From NCBI RefSeq assembly GCF_900104445.1, contig NZ_FNJI01000004.1:1-64000 (forward strand): 64,000 nt of DNA, read 5' to 3'. This document shows positions 32,252 through 41,065 of this stretch, one piece after another; positions within the stretch are counted from its first letter, which is position 1, and each line of letters opens with the position of its first letter. This DNA is from Desulforhopalus singaporensis. Lineage in GTDB: Bacteria > Desulfobacterota > Desulfobulbia > Desulfobulbales > Desulfocapsaceae. Below the pieces are notes generated by a model. The model worked only from the letters and a program-made list of their open reading frames with translations. It did no database searches and was not told the origin of the DNA. The position numbers were made by a program, and so were the translations under genes.

Positions 32252-33400
32252 TTACACTCCCCTTCCTTGGATTACCCGCAGCAGTCTCTTGATATCTGTC
32301 GGGGTTATCAGTTTACCATCGAACCTGTTGGCCAGAAAAACACGGGACGGTTCGTCTACCGCGGCCTTGACCTGTGTCAATACCTGGCCCATGTTCATCT
32401 CTACCACCAGTACCGCTTTGGCTTTTTCGCATTTTTCCCGCACCAGATCCCTGGGAAACGGCCAGATCGACTGTAATTCCAGGACGCCGATCTTTTCCCC
32501 TTTGTTGCGCCTGTTTCTGGCCAGGTGGATGGCCGACCTGGCGGAAGAACCGTAGGAGATGAACACGTATTCCGCGTCGTCGAGAAAATACTCCTTGTAA
32601 CGGGTGATGGAGTTGATGTTGGCGTCGATCTTGTCGGTGAGGTGACGGAGCAGCTCGTTGACGATCTTCGGGTTATTGGAGGGGAACCCCCACATATCGT
32701 GAAACAGCCCGGTAACGTTGTAGCGGTGATGACCGCCGAAATCGGACATCGGCAACCGGCCGTCTTCCCGCGGCAGGTAGGGGTGGTAGTCAACCCCTTT
32801 GGGCTGGGATGTGCGCAGCCTGTCCACGATAGCCAGTTCCCCTTCTTCGGGGATGGCCAGTTTTTCCCGCAGGTGGCCGATCGCCTCGTCGAGCAGCAGG
32901 ATTACCGGAGTTCGATAGGTCTCAGCCAGGTTGAAAGCGTCGACGGTGATCGAAAAGATGTCCTGGTGGTTGGAGGCGGTCAGAGCTATGATGCTGTGAT
33001 CGCCGTGGGTTCCCCAGCGGGCCTGGTTGACATCTCCCTGGCTCACATGGGTCGGGTTTCCGGTGGAAGGGCCGCCCCGCTGCACGTTGGCGATAACACA
33101 TGGGATCTCGGCCATACAGGCGTAGCCGATCGCCTCTTGCTTGAGGGAGAATCCGGGACCGCTGGTGGCGGTCATCACCTTGTGGCCGGTAAGGGACGCG
33201 CCGATGATGGCACACATCGAGGCGATTTCGTCCTCCATCTGGATGAACTTTCCACCCCGCTGGGGAAGACGTTGGGAGAGATGTTCGGCAATCTCGGTGG
33301 ATGGGGTAATCGGATAGCCGGCAAAAAATTCCACTCCGGCGTAAAGGGCTCCCTCGACACAGGCCTCGTTGCCTTGAATAAAGCGTATATTTTTACTCAT
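32252..33400 (-). CDS. korA: 2-oxoacid:ferredoxin oxidoreductase, alpha subunit
   Basis: 382 residues. It begins with FIQGNEACVEGALYAGVEFFAGYPITPSTEIAEHL, the usual alpha-subunit start with the GYPITPS motif, and includes TATSGPGFSLKQEAIGYACMAEIPCVI and the PSTGNPT turn. The C-terminal domain (about 260-382) binds CoA in family members. Its start codon overlaps the ferredoxin-like delta gene stop by 8 bases. The alpha subunit closest in motif pattern is that of 2-oxoglutarate oxidoreductase, but I cannot exclude other 2-oxoacids without alignment. Confidence 0.93.
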   Translation of the reverse strand: MSKNIRFIQGNEACVEGALYAGVEFFAGYPITPSTEIAEHLSQRLPQRGGKFIQMEDEIASMCAIIGASLTGHKVMTATSGPGFSLKQEAIGYACMAEIPCVIANVQRGGPSTGNPTHVSQGDVNQARWGTHGDHSIIALTASNHQDIFSITVDAFNLAETYRTPVILLLDEAIGHLREKLAIPEEGELAIVDRLRTSQPKGVDYHPYLPREDGRLPMSDFGGHHRYNVTGLFHDMWGFPSNNPKIVNELLRHLTDKIDANINSITRYKEYFLDDAEYVFISYGSSARSAIHLARNRRNKGEKIGVLELQSIWPFPRDLVREKCEKAKAVLVVEMNMGQVLTQVKAAVDEPSRVFLANRFDGKLITPTDIKRLLRVIQGRGV

Positions 33401-33614
33401 CTTCCTTATCCTGTTCTATCAGTACCTCGATCGCCAGATCGGGACACCGTAATTCACATAACTTACAACAGATACAGTCCTCAGGCCGTACCGCCACCGC
33501 CTTGTCCTTGGAGTCTAGCTCCAGGACCTTCTTGGGGCAGAAACTGACGCAGATACCGCATCCCTTGCACCAGTCCCTGTTTATTGCAAGCTCCCTGAGT
33601 TTCTTTTTCGACAT
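33393..33614 (-). CDS. korD: 2-oxoacid:ferredoxin oxidoreductase, ferredoxin-like delta subunit
   Basis: About 73 residues from the ATG at 33614, with GAGG 8 bases upstream; an ATG at 33656 would add 14 residues. It has two CxxCxxCxxxCP motifs (CKGCGICVSFCP and CICCKLCELRCP), each binding a [4Fe-4S] cluster and together forming the electron wire out of the complex. It is the first gene of the operon and overlaps the alpha gene by 8 bases. The length is short but normal for this subunit. Confidence 0.9.
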   Translation of the reverse strand: MSKKKLRELAINRDWCKGCGICVSFCPKKVLELDSKDKAVAVRPEDCICCKLCELRCPDLAIEVLIEQDKEDE

Positions 33615-34390
33615 ACGTACAACCTCATTTAATGATTGCTGGTCTCCATTTTTCATCGGTCTCTTCGGAATGTTGATTCCCTCCGTCTGCCATTGTTACA
33701 GTATATCCTATGTGAGATATCCGGTGGAATAAAGCAAAATATATGCCAGTGGATATTTGACGGGCTTCATCGCTGAAATATCCGCCGGACTCCCAGGTTT
33801 GTCCAGCAGAACCGCGGTTTGCCGTGAGTGGCTTGGCGAAAGTCTCAGGGTGAAAGGACCGGTTGGAAAAAGGTTTCGGTTGATTATTTGCTCAAACCAA
33901 AGGAGAACAATTGGTGCCATTGGCGAAAAAAATAACAATATATCAATTTGTTATAAGTATTGTTGATCATTTCGTCAAAATCTGCGGAAAAAGATCAAAT
34001 GCGAAAAACGGTCGACTGGCAAACCTTGCGTAACAACCAATTTCCAGTTTTTTCCGTGTACTTGCGGGCTGGAGGATCCCATGGGCGAAAAGACCGTTTT
34101 AACGTAAAGTGTATATGTTCGTCGACTTTTGGCGATGGGCTGTCTTGTATATGTTGTCGCCCCTTGATGGTGTTCTTGCACGTTGTTGATATTGTAGAGT
34201 AAATAAAAATTTTTGTGTTTGTTGAGTATGAAATACATCTTTTGACAAGGCATGAAGAATGACCAGTAAATATCTGTTTCTATTGTTTGGTGTTGACATA
34301 GACGTTAAGGTAAGATAATTCTTTTCCATGAGAGGGGAATGAAAAGTTGTCGACCGAATTGTTGAAATAATAACCTGGGGGAACGTTTTT
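33615..34390. other. 776-base divergent intergenic region between kor and acyl-CoA synthetase genes
   Basis: AT-rich and non-coding as far as I can see. It must contain both divergent promoters. GGATATTT (33751-33758) and AAATATCC (33776-33783) form an 8-bp inverted repeat. A second ACGTAAAG occurs at 34102-34109. The MerR-motif-like promoter of the synthetase lies at 34293-34315. I see no known RNA family; the unusual length leaves room for an unannotated small RNA. Confidence 0.5.
34293..34315 (+). promoter_or_regulatory. Candidate MerR-regulon operator at the acyl-CoA synthetase promoter
   Basis: TTGACA (34293-34298) serves as a -35 box. Within the following spacer is ACGTTAAGGTAAGA (34302-34315). 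It matches ACGT(A/T)AAGGT(A/C)A seen in reverse orientation at the merR and ETF promoters. A TAATTC (34316-34321) would serve as a weak -10. Confidence 0.5.
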
Positions 34391-36232
34391 ATGAACATCA
34401 TGTCATATCCGTCAATCCCGGCGGTACTGCGTGAAAATGCAGAGAAGTACAGTGGACGACCAGCTATCAGTTATAAAGAAAACGGGACGTATTGTTCGCT
34501 TAGCTACGGAGAGTTTTATGAACGGTTTCTCAAGCTCGCCAGAGGGTTGCTGGTGTCCGGGATCACGCCGGGTGACAGGGTTGCGATTTTTTCCGAAAAC
34601 CGGATGGAGTGGGCGATTTCGGACTTTGGAATCCAGAGCTGCGGCGCAGTTTCCGTTCCCATTTATGCGACCAATACCAACAAACAGGCGGCCTATGCAA
34701 TAAACCACAGCGGGGCGAAAATCGTCTTCTGCTCCACCAGCGATCAGTACCGCAAGTTGGTGTCGGTAAAGGACCAGCTTTCCGGAGTGGAACTGGTTGT
34801 CTCCTACGAGAGTTTCCCGGGAGACAGTTCGTTGCCGTTATCTGCACTGGATCAGTTTTGTGAAATCGATACTCCGCTTGCCGACGAAGACCGAAATCGT
34901 ATCGAAGGGCTCATTGACGGTATCACCCTGCAGGATCTGTTGACGATTATCTATACTTCAGGAACCACCGGGGTTCCCAAGGGGGTGGAACTCACCCAGC
35001 GCAACGTTATGTGCAATGCGCAATACGGGGTCGAACAGCTTGGCATGCACCAGGACAACATGACCACTCTCAGCTTTCTCCCGCTCAGTCATGTGCTGGA
35101 GAGGACCGGCGGGTATTATGTGACGCTTCTTGGCGGAAATCACCTGGTTTTTGCCGAAAATGTCGCCGCAGTGATGGATAACATGACCGAGGTCCGGCCA
35201 ACCACAGTGGTCAGCGTTCCGCGGCTCTTTGAGAAAATTTATACCGGGATCCACGAAAGCGTCGAACAGATGCCGGCGCTGCGGCGAAAAATTTTCAACA
35301 GGGCAGTGGCGGTTGGCCGAGAATATGTCAATAAAAAATTCATCAAAAAAGAATCCCTGGGTTTTCTCGACTTCAGGTACAGGTTTTATGATAAACTTGT
35401 CTTTAAGAAGATCAGGGAACGCTTTGGCGGCAGATTGGCCTTTTTCCTCTGCGGCGGCGCCCCGCTCGACAAGACGGTCAATGAATTTATGTGGATCATC
35501 GGGACCCCTGTATTCAATGGATACGGGCTTACTGAAACATCCCCGGCGGTAACCATCAGCGGTGCCGGGAAAGTGAGGTTTGACTCGGTGGGCAAGGTTC
35601 TGCCCGAGACTGAGGTCAAGCTGGCCGAAGACGGAGAATTACTGGTCAAAGGACCGCAGCTGATGAGGGGATATTACAGGGATGAGGCGGCTACGGCGGC
35701 GGCCTTTGACGGCGACTGGTTCAAGACCGGGGACATTGCCCGTATCGATGAAGAAGGGTTTGTGTACATCGTTGACCGGAAAAAAGAACTCATCGTCACT
35801 GCCGGCGGGAAAAACATTGCACCGCAGCCCATAGAAAACGAGCTCAAGCTCGACCGCTACATTTCCCAGGCAATCATGTTTGGTGACCGCAAGCCGTACC
35901 TGACCGCCCTGCTGGTGGCAAATGCAGAGACTCTTGTTGATTATGCCCGGGAGCAGGGCATTGACTATGACGATATCGAAGATCTGGTCGGCAATATCAG
36001 GATCAAGCAGCTTTATGCGGAGCGGATTGCGGCGGTAAACAGAAATTTCCCCTCCTATAAAACCATAAAGTATTTTGCGGTGTTGCCCCGGGAGTTCTCC
36101 ATTGAAGGGGGAGAGCTTACGCCGACCTTGAAGCTCAAACGCAAGTTTATCTACGAAAAATATAAAGATATTGCCGACGATTTATATGAGCTCAAGGGGA
36201 GTGCGGTCATCGCCCCGGGAAAAAACAGCTGA
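34391..36232 (+). CDS. Long-chain acyl-CoA synthetase (AMP-forming)
   Basis: 613 residues, the normal size for the FadD15/FAA-like branch. It activates fatty acids with ATP and CoA to acyl-CoA. The AMP-binding motif YTSGTTGVPKGVEL (about 183-196) is perfect. It is followed by the linker NGYGLTETSP and the DIARIDEEGFVYIVDRKKELIVTAGGKNIAP hinge block. A C-terminal lysine-rich segment (LTPTLKLKRKFIYEKYKD) supplies the catalytic lysine region. The start at 34391 or the ATG three codons later are both possible. It heads the acyl-CoA cluster and has a candidate MerR-type operator in its promoter. Confidence 0.94.
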   Translation: MNIMSYPSIPAVLRENAEKYSGRPAISYKENGTYCSLSYGEFYERFLKLARGLLVSGITPGDRVAIFSENRMEWAISDFGIQSCGAVSVPIYATNTNKQAAYAINHSGAKIVFCSTSDQYRKLVSVKDQLSGVELVVSYESFPGDSSLPLSALDQFCEIDTPLADEDRNRIEGLIDGITLQDLLTIIYTSGTTGVPKGVELTQRNVMCNAQYGVEQLGMHQDNMTTLSFLPLSHVLERTGGYYVTLLGGNHLVFAENVAAVMDNMTEVRPTTVVSVPRLFEKIYTGIHESVEQMPALRRKIFNRAVAVGREYVNKKFIKKESLGFLDFRYRFYDKLVFKKIRERFGGRLAFFLCGGAPLDKTVNEFMWIIGTPVFNGYGLTETSPAVTISGAGKVRFDSVGKVLPETEVKLAEDGELLVKGPQLMRGYYRDEAATAAAFDGDWFKTGDIARIDEEGFVYIVDRKKELIVTAGGKNIAPQPIENELKLDRYISQAIMFGDRKPYLTALLVANAETLVDYAREQGIDYDDIEDLVGNIRIKQLYAERIAAVNRNFPSYKTIKYFAVLPREFSIEGGELTPTLKLKRKFIYEKYKDIADDLYELKGSAVIAPGKNS

Positions 36233-36521
36233 AAAATCGACACCAAGGGGCGGATCGATTGAGTCGCCGCGTTGGACGCTCAAGTTATGGGGCAACCCTG
36301 GCTGCACATATGGCCAGCACGTGGATTGAACTTCTGCTGCTGGAGATGATTTCAGGGGTGGGTACCGGGGCAAAATTGACCGCGACTCCGTCGTATGCAA
36401 TAAGAAGGACGCAGTTGCGGTATGGCATGGTTTCGATGCGCGTCGACAACATAGTCGGCGCGGTCGGATTTTTTGAAAACTGTAAATGGAAACAGCAACC
36501 AGATATCCAAGAGGCGACGAG

Positions 36522-38300
36522 ATGGCTGATACAATGTTGAGAGGCGGTGAATACTTGATAACTGAGACCAACTGTGACGATGTGTTTACTCCGGAAGATT
36601 TCTCAGACGAGCAGAAACAGATGGGGGAGACCACCGAACAGTTTATCGAAAATGAAATAGTTCCGCACCTGGAGGAAATCGATCAACAGAATTTCGACCT
36701 GGTTGTCAAGGGACTAAAGCAATGCGGCGACCTGGGGTTGCTTATGATGGATGCCCCGGAAGAGTATGGGGGGCTCGAACTTGACAAGGCCTCTTCTATG
36801 CTGGTTGTCGAGAAAATCGCCTACGGAGGGTCGTTTTCCGTCGTCTACTCCTGCCACAGCGGAATCGGCACCCTGCCGCTCATCTATTACGGAACGAAAG
36901 AGCAGAAAGATAAATACCTGGAAAAGATCATCACCGGGGAGTGGTGTGCCGCCTACTGTTTGACCGAACCCGGCTCCGGGAGCGACGCGCTTGGGGCCCA
37001 GGCCAGTGCCGTCCTCTCCGAAGATGGGAAACACTACATCTTAAACGGCACCAAACAGTTCATAACCAACGGTGGTTTTGCCAATCTCTTTACGGTCTTT
37101 GCCAAGATCGACAAACAACATTTTACCGCGTTTCTGGTGGAGAAGAGCTTTGAAGGACTGGTGATAGGCGCCGAAGAGAAGAAGCTGGGGATAAAGGGGT
37201 CGTCAACCACCCAGGTGATCCTGGACAACTGCAAGGTTCCCGTTGAAAACCTGCTTGGCGAGAAAGGCAAAGGGCACAAGATCGCTTTTAATGTTCTCAA
37301 TATCGGCCGGTTCAAGCTGGGCGCGGGGGTATGCGGCGGCTCAAAGCTGGCGCTGGCTACGGGGATAAAATATGCCAACGAGCGGAAGCAGTTTAACACG
37401 CCCATCGCGAAATTCGGCGCAATTTCAGAAAAAATAGCTGACCTGACCGCCAAGATCTACGCCTCTGAGTCCCTGGTTTACCGTCTGGCGGGTCTGCTTG
37501 ACGACAAGCTCGAAACCGTAGAAAAAGGCATCGAAGGGTACTATGACGAGTATCTGAAAGGTATTGAAGAGTATGCCGCCGAATGCGGCATCTCCAAAGT
37601 CTTCTGCAGCGAGGTCCTTGCCAAGACCGTTGACGAGGTAGTCCAGATCCATGGCGGCTACGGCTTCGTCGCGGACTACCCGGCCGAGAGGTATTACCGG
37701 GATGAACGTATCAACCGTATTTTCGAGGGGACCAATGAAATAAACCGGCTGCTTATCACCGGCATGATCCTGAAAAAGGCGATGAAGGGCGAACTGCCCC
37801 TGCAGCAGCAGGCTATGAAGGCGTTTGAGTCTCTGATGACGCCAAGCTTTGAGGAGCTGGATGAATCGATTCTTTTTGTCCGGGAAAAAGAGCTTATCAA
37901 AAACCTGAAGACGCTTTTCCTTATCCTGGCCGGTGCCGGAGTGCAGAAGTATATGGATAAGCTTGCCAACGAACAGGAGATACTCATGGCGTCTGCGGAT
38001 CTGGCGATCCAGATCTTCGCCCTTGAGAGCAGCGTGCTGCGAGCTGAAAAAATATACAACACGGTCAGTGAACGCAAGCGCGGACTGCTTGAGGCCGCGG
38101 TGAAGATTTTTGCCTTCGATGCGGCCGAGGAGGCTGCTACTGCGGCGCGTAAGGCTGCTTTCTACGTGGAGGAGGGAGATAACCTGACCATGATTCTTTC
38201 CGGGGTCAGGAGGTTCACCAAATATGATGCCACCGGTCTCCTGACGGCCAAAAGGACTCTTGCCGGGGCCGCCTGCGAAGAGGAAAAGTACCTTTTCTAA
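36522..38300 (+). CDS. Acyl-CoA dehydrogenase (ETF-linked, with C-terminal extension)
   Basis: 592 residues from the ATG at 36522, where AGAGG lies 7 bases upstream. The core of about 390 residues matches acyl-CoA dehydrogenases: YCLTEPGSGSDALGAQASAV (FAD and substrate loop), the GRFKLGAGVCGGSKLAL region, and the signature RDERINRIFEGTNEINRLLI, which holds the catalytic glutamate. The extra 200-residue C-terminal helical domain is seen in very-long-chain-type and many anaerobe enzymes and may mediate dimer or membrane contact. It oxidises acyl-CoA to 2-enoyl-CoA and passes electrons to EtfAB encoded 8 kb away. The next gene starts after a hairpin. Confidence 0.93.
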   Translation: MADTMLRGGEYLITETNCDDVFTPEDFSDEQKQMGETTEQFIENEIVPHLEEIDQQNFDLVVKGLKQCGDLGLLMMDAPEEYGGLELDKASSMLVVEKIAYGGSFSVVYSCHSGIGTLPLIYYGTKEQKDKYLEKIITGEWCAAYCLTEPGSGSDALGAQASAVLSEDGKHYILNGTKQFITNGGFANLFTVFAKIDKQHFTAFLVEKSFEGLVIGAEEKKLGIKGSSTTQVILDNCKVPVENLLGEKGKGHKIAFNVLNIGRFKLGAGVCGGSKLALATGIKYANERKQFNTPIAKFGAISEKIADLTAKIYASESLVYRLAGLLDDKLETVEKGIEGYYDEYLKGIEEYAAECGISKVFCSEVLAKTVDEVVQIHGGYGFVADYPAERYYRDERINRIFEGTNEINRLLITGMILKKAMKGELPLQQQAMKAFESLMTPSFEELDESILFVREKELIKNLKTLFLILAGAGVQKYMDKLANEQEILMASADLAIQIFALESSVLRAEKIYNTVSERKRGLLEAAVKIFAFDAAEEAATAARKAAFYVEEGDNLTMILSGVRRFTKYDATGLLTAKRTLAGAACEEEKYLF

Positions 38301-38315
38301 TTGATGTGTCAAAAA

Positions 38316-38347
38316 ACCGCACCCGACCTTTTGGCTTTGGGTGCGGT
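38316..38347 (-). terminator. Antisense-oriented intrinsic terminator between acyl-CoA dehydrogenase and hydrolase genes
   Basis: ACCGCACCC (38316-38324) and GGGTGCGGT (38339-38347) form a perfect 9-bp stem with a 14-base loop. Read on the minus strand it is followed by a run of six T, a textbook intrinsic terminator. On the plus strand no T run follows, so it should not stop the sense transcript. It lies entirely inside a rightward operon. Confidence 0.6.
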
Positions 38348-38357
38348 GGATCTTGCC

Positions 38358-39326
38358 ATGACTCTGCCAAAACAGCACATCATCGATACTCCCTTCAGGG
38401 TCGGTCCGGTGCATGTCTATACCGCCGAGCTTGGAGGGGACCTGGTTCTCTTTGATACCGGCCCGCCAATTCCCGGGGCAAAGAAGTATCTGCGCGATAA
38501 TATCGACCTTAAAAAGCTTAAACATATTGTTATCACCCACTGCCATATAGAACATTACGGTCTGGCAAGCTGGCTTGAAAAAAAGAGCGATGCAACGGTC
38601 TATATCGCGAGTAAGGATGCCGTGAAGATCGCGTGCCACGACCGCTGGATAAAAGAGCTTTTCCTGCTGCTCGACTCCTTGGGATTCAGTGATTCACAAC
38701 TCCAGGAGATGGAGCGGATGGTTGAGAGCGGGTTCTTGTTTCCGCCGTTTCCCGGCCGCTACAAAATTGCCGAGGAAGATCTGCCGTCCCGGCTCGGGCT
38801 GCAGGTGCTGTCCTGTCCGGGACACTCCGAGGGCGACCTTGTCTATGCGGGGGATGGGTGGGCGGTGACCGGCGACACGCTGCTCAGGAGCATGTTCCAG
38901 GTTCCCATGCTCGATATCGATCTTGAGACAGGGGGACGGTTTGAAAATTACCGGGCGTATTGCCGGACTCTTGGCAAACTGCTGTCGCTGGAATCGAAAA
39001 CGGTGCTGCCGGGTCACAGGTACAGGCTGCAAAGCGTCAGGGGGACCTTGACGTACTATGTATCTAAACTTTTTACTAGGATCGTGCAGCTCTTTCCGTA
39101 TCACCCCGATGATGATCTGAAGGGTGTTATAGACCATATCTTCGGGGAAAGGGACCCTCACATTTTCGATGTCTACCTTAAAACTTCGGAGGTGGTCTTC
39201 ATGCGCGATTTCCTGGCTGAGCCGGAGTTGCTGAAAGATGCCATGGTTCAAGCCGGTTTATTTGGTGAGGTGGCCGCACAGTACGATAACCTAATATCTC
39301 TTGCCAAGACAAAAGACAATAAATAA
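38358..39326 (+). CDS. Metallo-beta-lactamase-fold hydrolase
   Basis: About 322 residues from the ATG at 38358, just after the hairpin and 6-7 bases after GGTGGA; starts at 38301 (TTG) or 38304 (ATG) are possible but would put the hairpin inside the gene. The metal motif reads HCHIEH (with Glu where Asp is usual, HxHxEH), followed by LSCPGHSEGD and WAVTGDTLL. The C-terminal half includes LPGHRYRL. It is glyoxalase-II-like, and a thioesterase or lactonase role in the acyl-CoA cluster is an inference. It is transcribed between two acyl-CoA dehydrogenase genes and ends 25 bases before the second. Confidence 0.82.
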   Translation: MTLPKQHIIDTPFRVGPVHVYTAELGGDLVLFDTGPPIPGAKKYLRDNIDLKKLKHIVITHCHIEHYGLASWLEKKSDATVYIASKDAVKIACHDRWIKELFLLLDSLGFSDSQLQEMERMVESGFLFPPFPGRYKIAEEDLPSRLGLQVLSCPGHSEGDLVYAGDGWAVTGDTLLRSMFQVPMLDIDLETGGRFENYRAYCRTLGKLLSLESKTVLPGHRYRLQSVRGTLTYYVSKLFTRIVQLFPYHPDDDLKGVIDHIFGERDPHIFDVYLKTSEVVFMRDFLAEPELLKDAMVQAGLFGEVAAQYDNLISLAKTKDNK

Positions 39327-39351
39327 AAAACAGGATATTAGAGGAGATCTG

Positions 39352-41052
39352 ATGGAACTGCTTAACCCCAAGAAATATGAACGTCGCCACAATGATGAAA
39401 AGACCAGGGAGCTGGCGCTGAAGACCATCGATTTTTTCGAGTCGAAGGGGCTGAAACAGATCAAGGAAGATGACCAGGCCATGGTCTGGTATCAGGATTT
39501 TCTCGATTTTATCAAGAAAGAGCAGCTTTTTGCACATTTTCTCACTCCTGCGAAATACAGTTGTGTCGGCGGGCGGTGGGATATGTACCGTATAAGTGAA
39601 TTCAATGAAATTCTCGGATTTTACGGGCTGTGTTACTGGTACTGCTGGCAGGTTTCCATCCTGGGGCTGGGGCCGATCTGGATGGGACAAAACGAAGAGG
39701 TGAAGACACGGACCGGGGAACTTCTTGCCAAGGGCGGGGTGTTCGCGTTCGGCCTCTCCGAGCAGGCCCACGGCGCCGACCTCTATTCCTCCGAGATGAA
39801 GCTGAAGCCGGTAGACGACGGCAACTACCTGGCCGAGGGGGAAAAGTATTATATAGGTAACGGCAACTGTGCCGCCCTGGTCTCTACCTTTGGTAAATTT
39901 GCAGATACCGGGGAGTATGTCTTCTTCGTGGTCGACCCGGAACAACAGCAGTATCAATGTGTCAAGAAAATAGACACTTCCGGAGTGCGCCAGGCATATG
40001 TGGCCCAGTATGCCCTTAATGACTATCCGATCTCTAAAAAGGATATAGTCTCAACCGGCAAGCTGGCCTGGGATTCGTCCCTGAACACCATAAACGTAGG
40101 AAAGTTCGAGCTTGGCTGCGCGTCCATAGGCATCGCCACCCACTGTCTGTACGAGGCAGTCAACCATGCCGCGTCCCGTAACCTTTACGGCAAGTATGTC
40201 ACTGATTTTCCGCATGTGCAGAGGATCTTTACCGAAAGTTACGCAAGGCTTATCGCGATGAAGCTGTTCGCCTTCAGGGCGGCCGATTACATGCGGGCCG
40301 CCTCGGATGAAGACCGGCGCTATCTGCTCTTTAACCCGGTGGTGAAGATGAAGGTTACCGGACAGGGGGAGACGGTGGTACGCCTGCTCCATGAAATAGT
40401 GGCCGCCAAAGGATTCGAGCAGGATACCTATTTCGAGATGGCGCTGCGCGATATCGGGATGTTGCCCAAACTTGAGGGGACCGAGCATGTCAACATGGCG
40501 CTGATCATCAAGTTTGTGAAAAACTATTTTTTTGGCGCGGTGGATTATCCCGAAGTGGGACGAATGGACGGCACCGATGATGACAGCTATCTTTTCAACC
40601 AGAAGACCGGCGGGCTGTCGTCGATCTGTTTTCCCGACTACGGCCTTGCCTACCAATCGTTTGATTCTGAAAACGTCAATATGTTCCGGGAGCAGGTCGA
40701 GCTGTTCAGAAATCTTCTGGTGACAGCGCCGCCGAACGAGGGGCAGGCCCGGGATATCGACTATATGTTGGCGGCAGGAGAACTCTTCACCCTGATAGTG
40801 TATGGTCAGCTTATTCTTGAAAACAGCGCTATCTATAACACCGACGCGGATGTCATCGAGCAGATTTTCTCTTTTATGGTCAGGGATTTCAGCGAATACA
40901 GCCTGCGGATGGTGCTGAACTATGAAAACAGCCCCGCCCAGCAGGAGATCTTCCGGCAAATGATAAAAAAGCCGGTACGGGATGAAGAGTGTTTTGCAAG
41001 GGTCTGGCGGAAGGTGTACGACCTCAGGGGTCAGTATACCATGAACGACTGA
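39352..41052 (+). CDS. Second acyl-CoA dehydrogenase
   Basis: 566 residues from the ATG at 39352, with AGAGGAG 5 bases upstream. This is a divergent acyl-CoA dehydrogenase: FGLSEQAHGADLYSSEMKLKP replaces the usual TEPxxGSD loop, and LPKLEGTEHVNMALIIKF is the counterpart of the EGT catalytic-glutamate motif. A Cys- and Tyr-rich N-terminal part (GFYGLCYWYCWQVSILGLGPIWMGQ) is unlike ordinary family members. The C-terminal 170 residues form extra helices. It is followed after 13 bases by the Fe-S protein gene, so the two products may form an electron-transfer unit. The substrate is unknown; the odd active-site loop argues against a simple short-chain role. Confidence 0.87.
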   Translation: MELLNPKKYERRHNDEKTRELALKTIDFFESKGLKQIKEDDQAMVWYQDFLDFIKKEQLFAHFLTPAKYSCVGGRWDMYRISEFNEILGFYGLCYWYCWQVSILGLGPIWMGQNEEVKTRTGELLAKGGVFAFGLSEQAHGADLYSSEMKLKPVDDGNYLAEGEKYYIGNGNCAALVSTFGKFADTGEYVFFVVDPEQQQYQCVKKIDTSGVRQAYVAQYALNDYPISKKDIVSTGKLAWDSSLNTINVGKFELGCASIGIATHCLYEAVNHAASRNLYGKYVTDFPHVQRIFTESYARLIAMKLFAFRAADYMRAASDEDRRYLLFNPVVKMKVTGQGETVVRLLHEIVAAKGFEQDTYFEMALRDIGMLPKLEGTEHVNMALIIKFVKNYFFGAVDYPEVGRMDGTDDDSYLFNQKTGGLSSICFPDYGLAYQSFDSENVNMFREQVELFRNLLVTAPPNEGQARDIDYMLAAGELFTLIVYGQLILENSAIYNTDADVIEQIFSFMVRDFSEYSLRMVLNYENSPAQQEIFRQMIKKPVRDEECFARVWRKVYDLRGQYTMND

Positions 41053-41065
41053 TCCGGGGGGAATT

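Noticed and set aside
36259-36540. 93-codon plus-strand frame between synthetase and dehydrogenase genes
   Set aside because: No recognisable domain, overlaps the true start of the dehydrogenase gene and has no ribosome-binding site.
37425-38639. 404-codon minus-strand frame across the acyl-CoA dehydrogenase and hydrolase genes
   Set aside because: Shadow of two well-supported genes; no recognisable domain.
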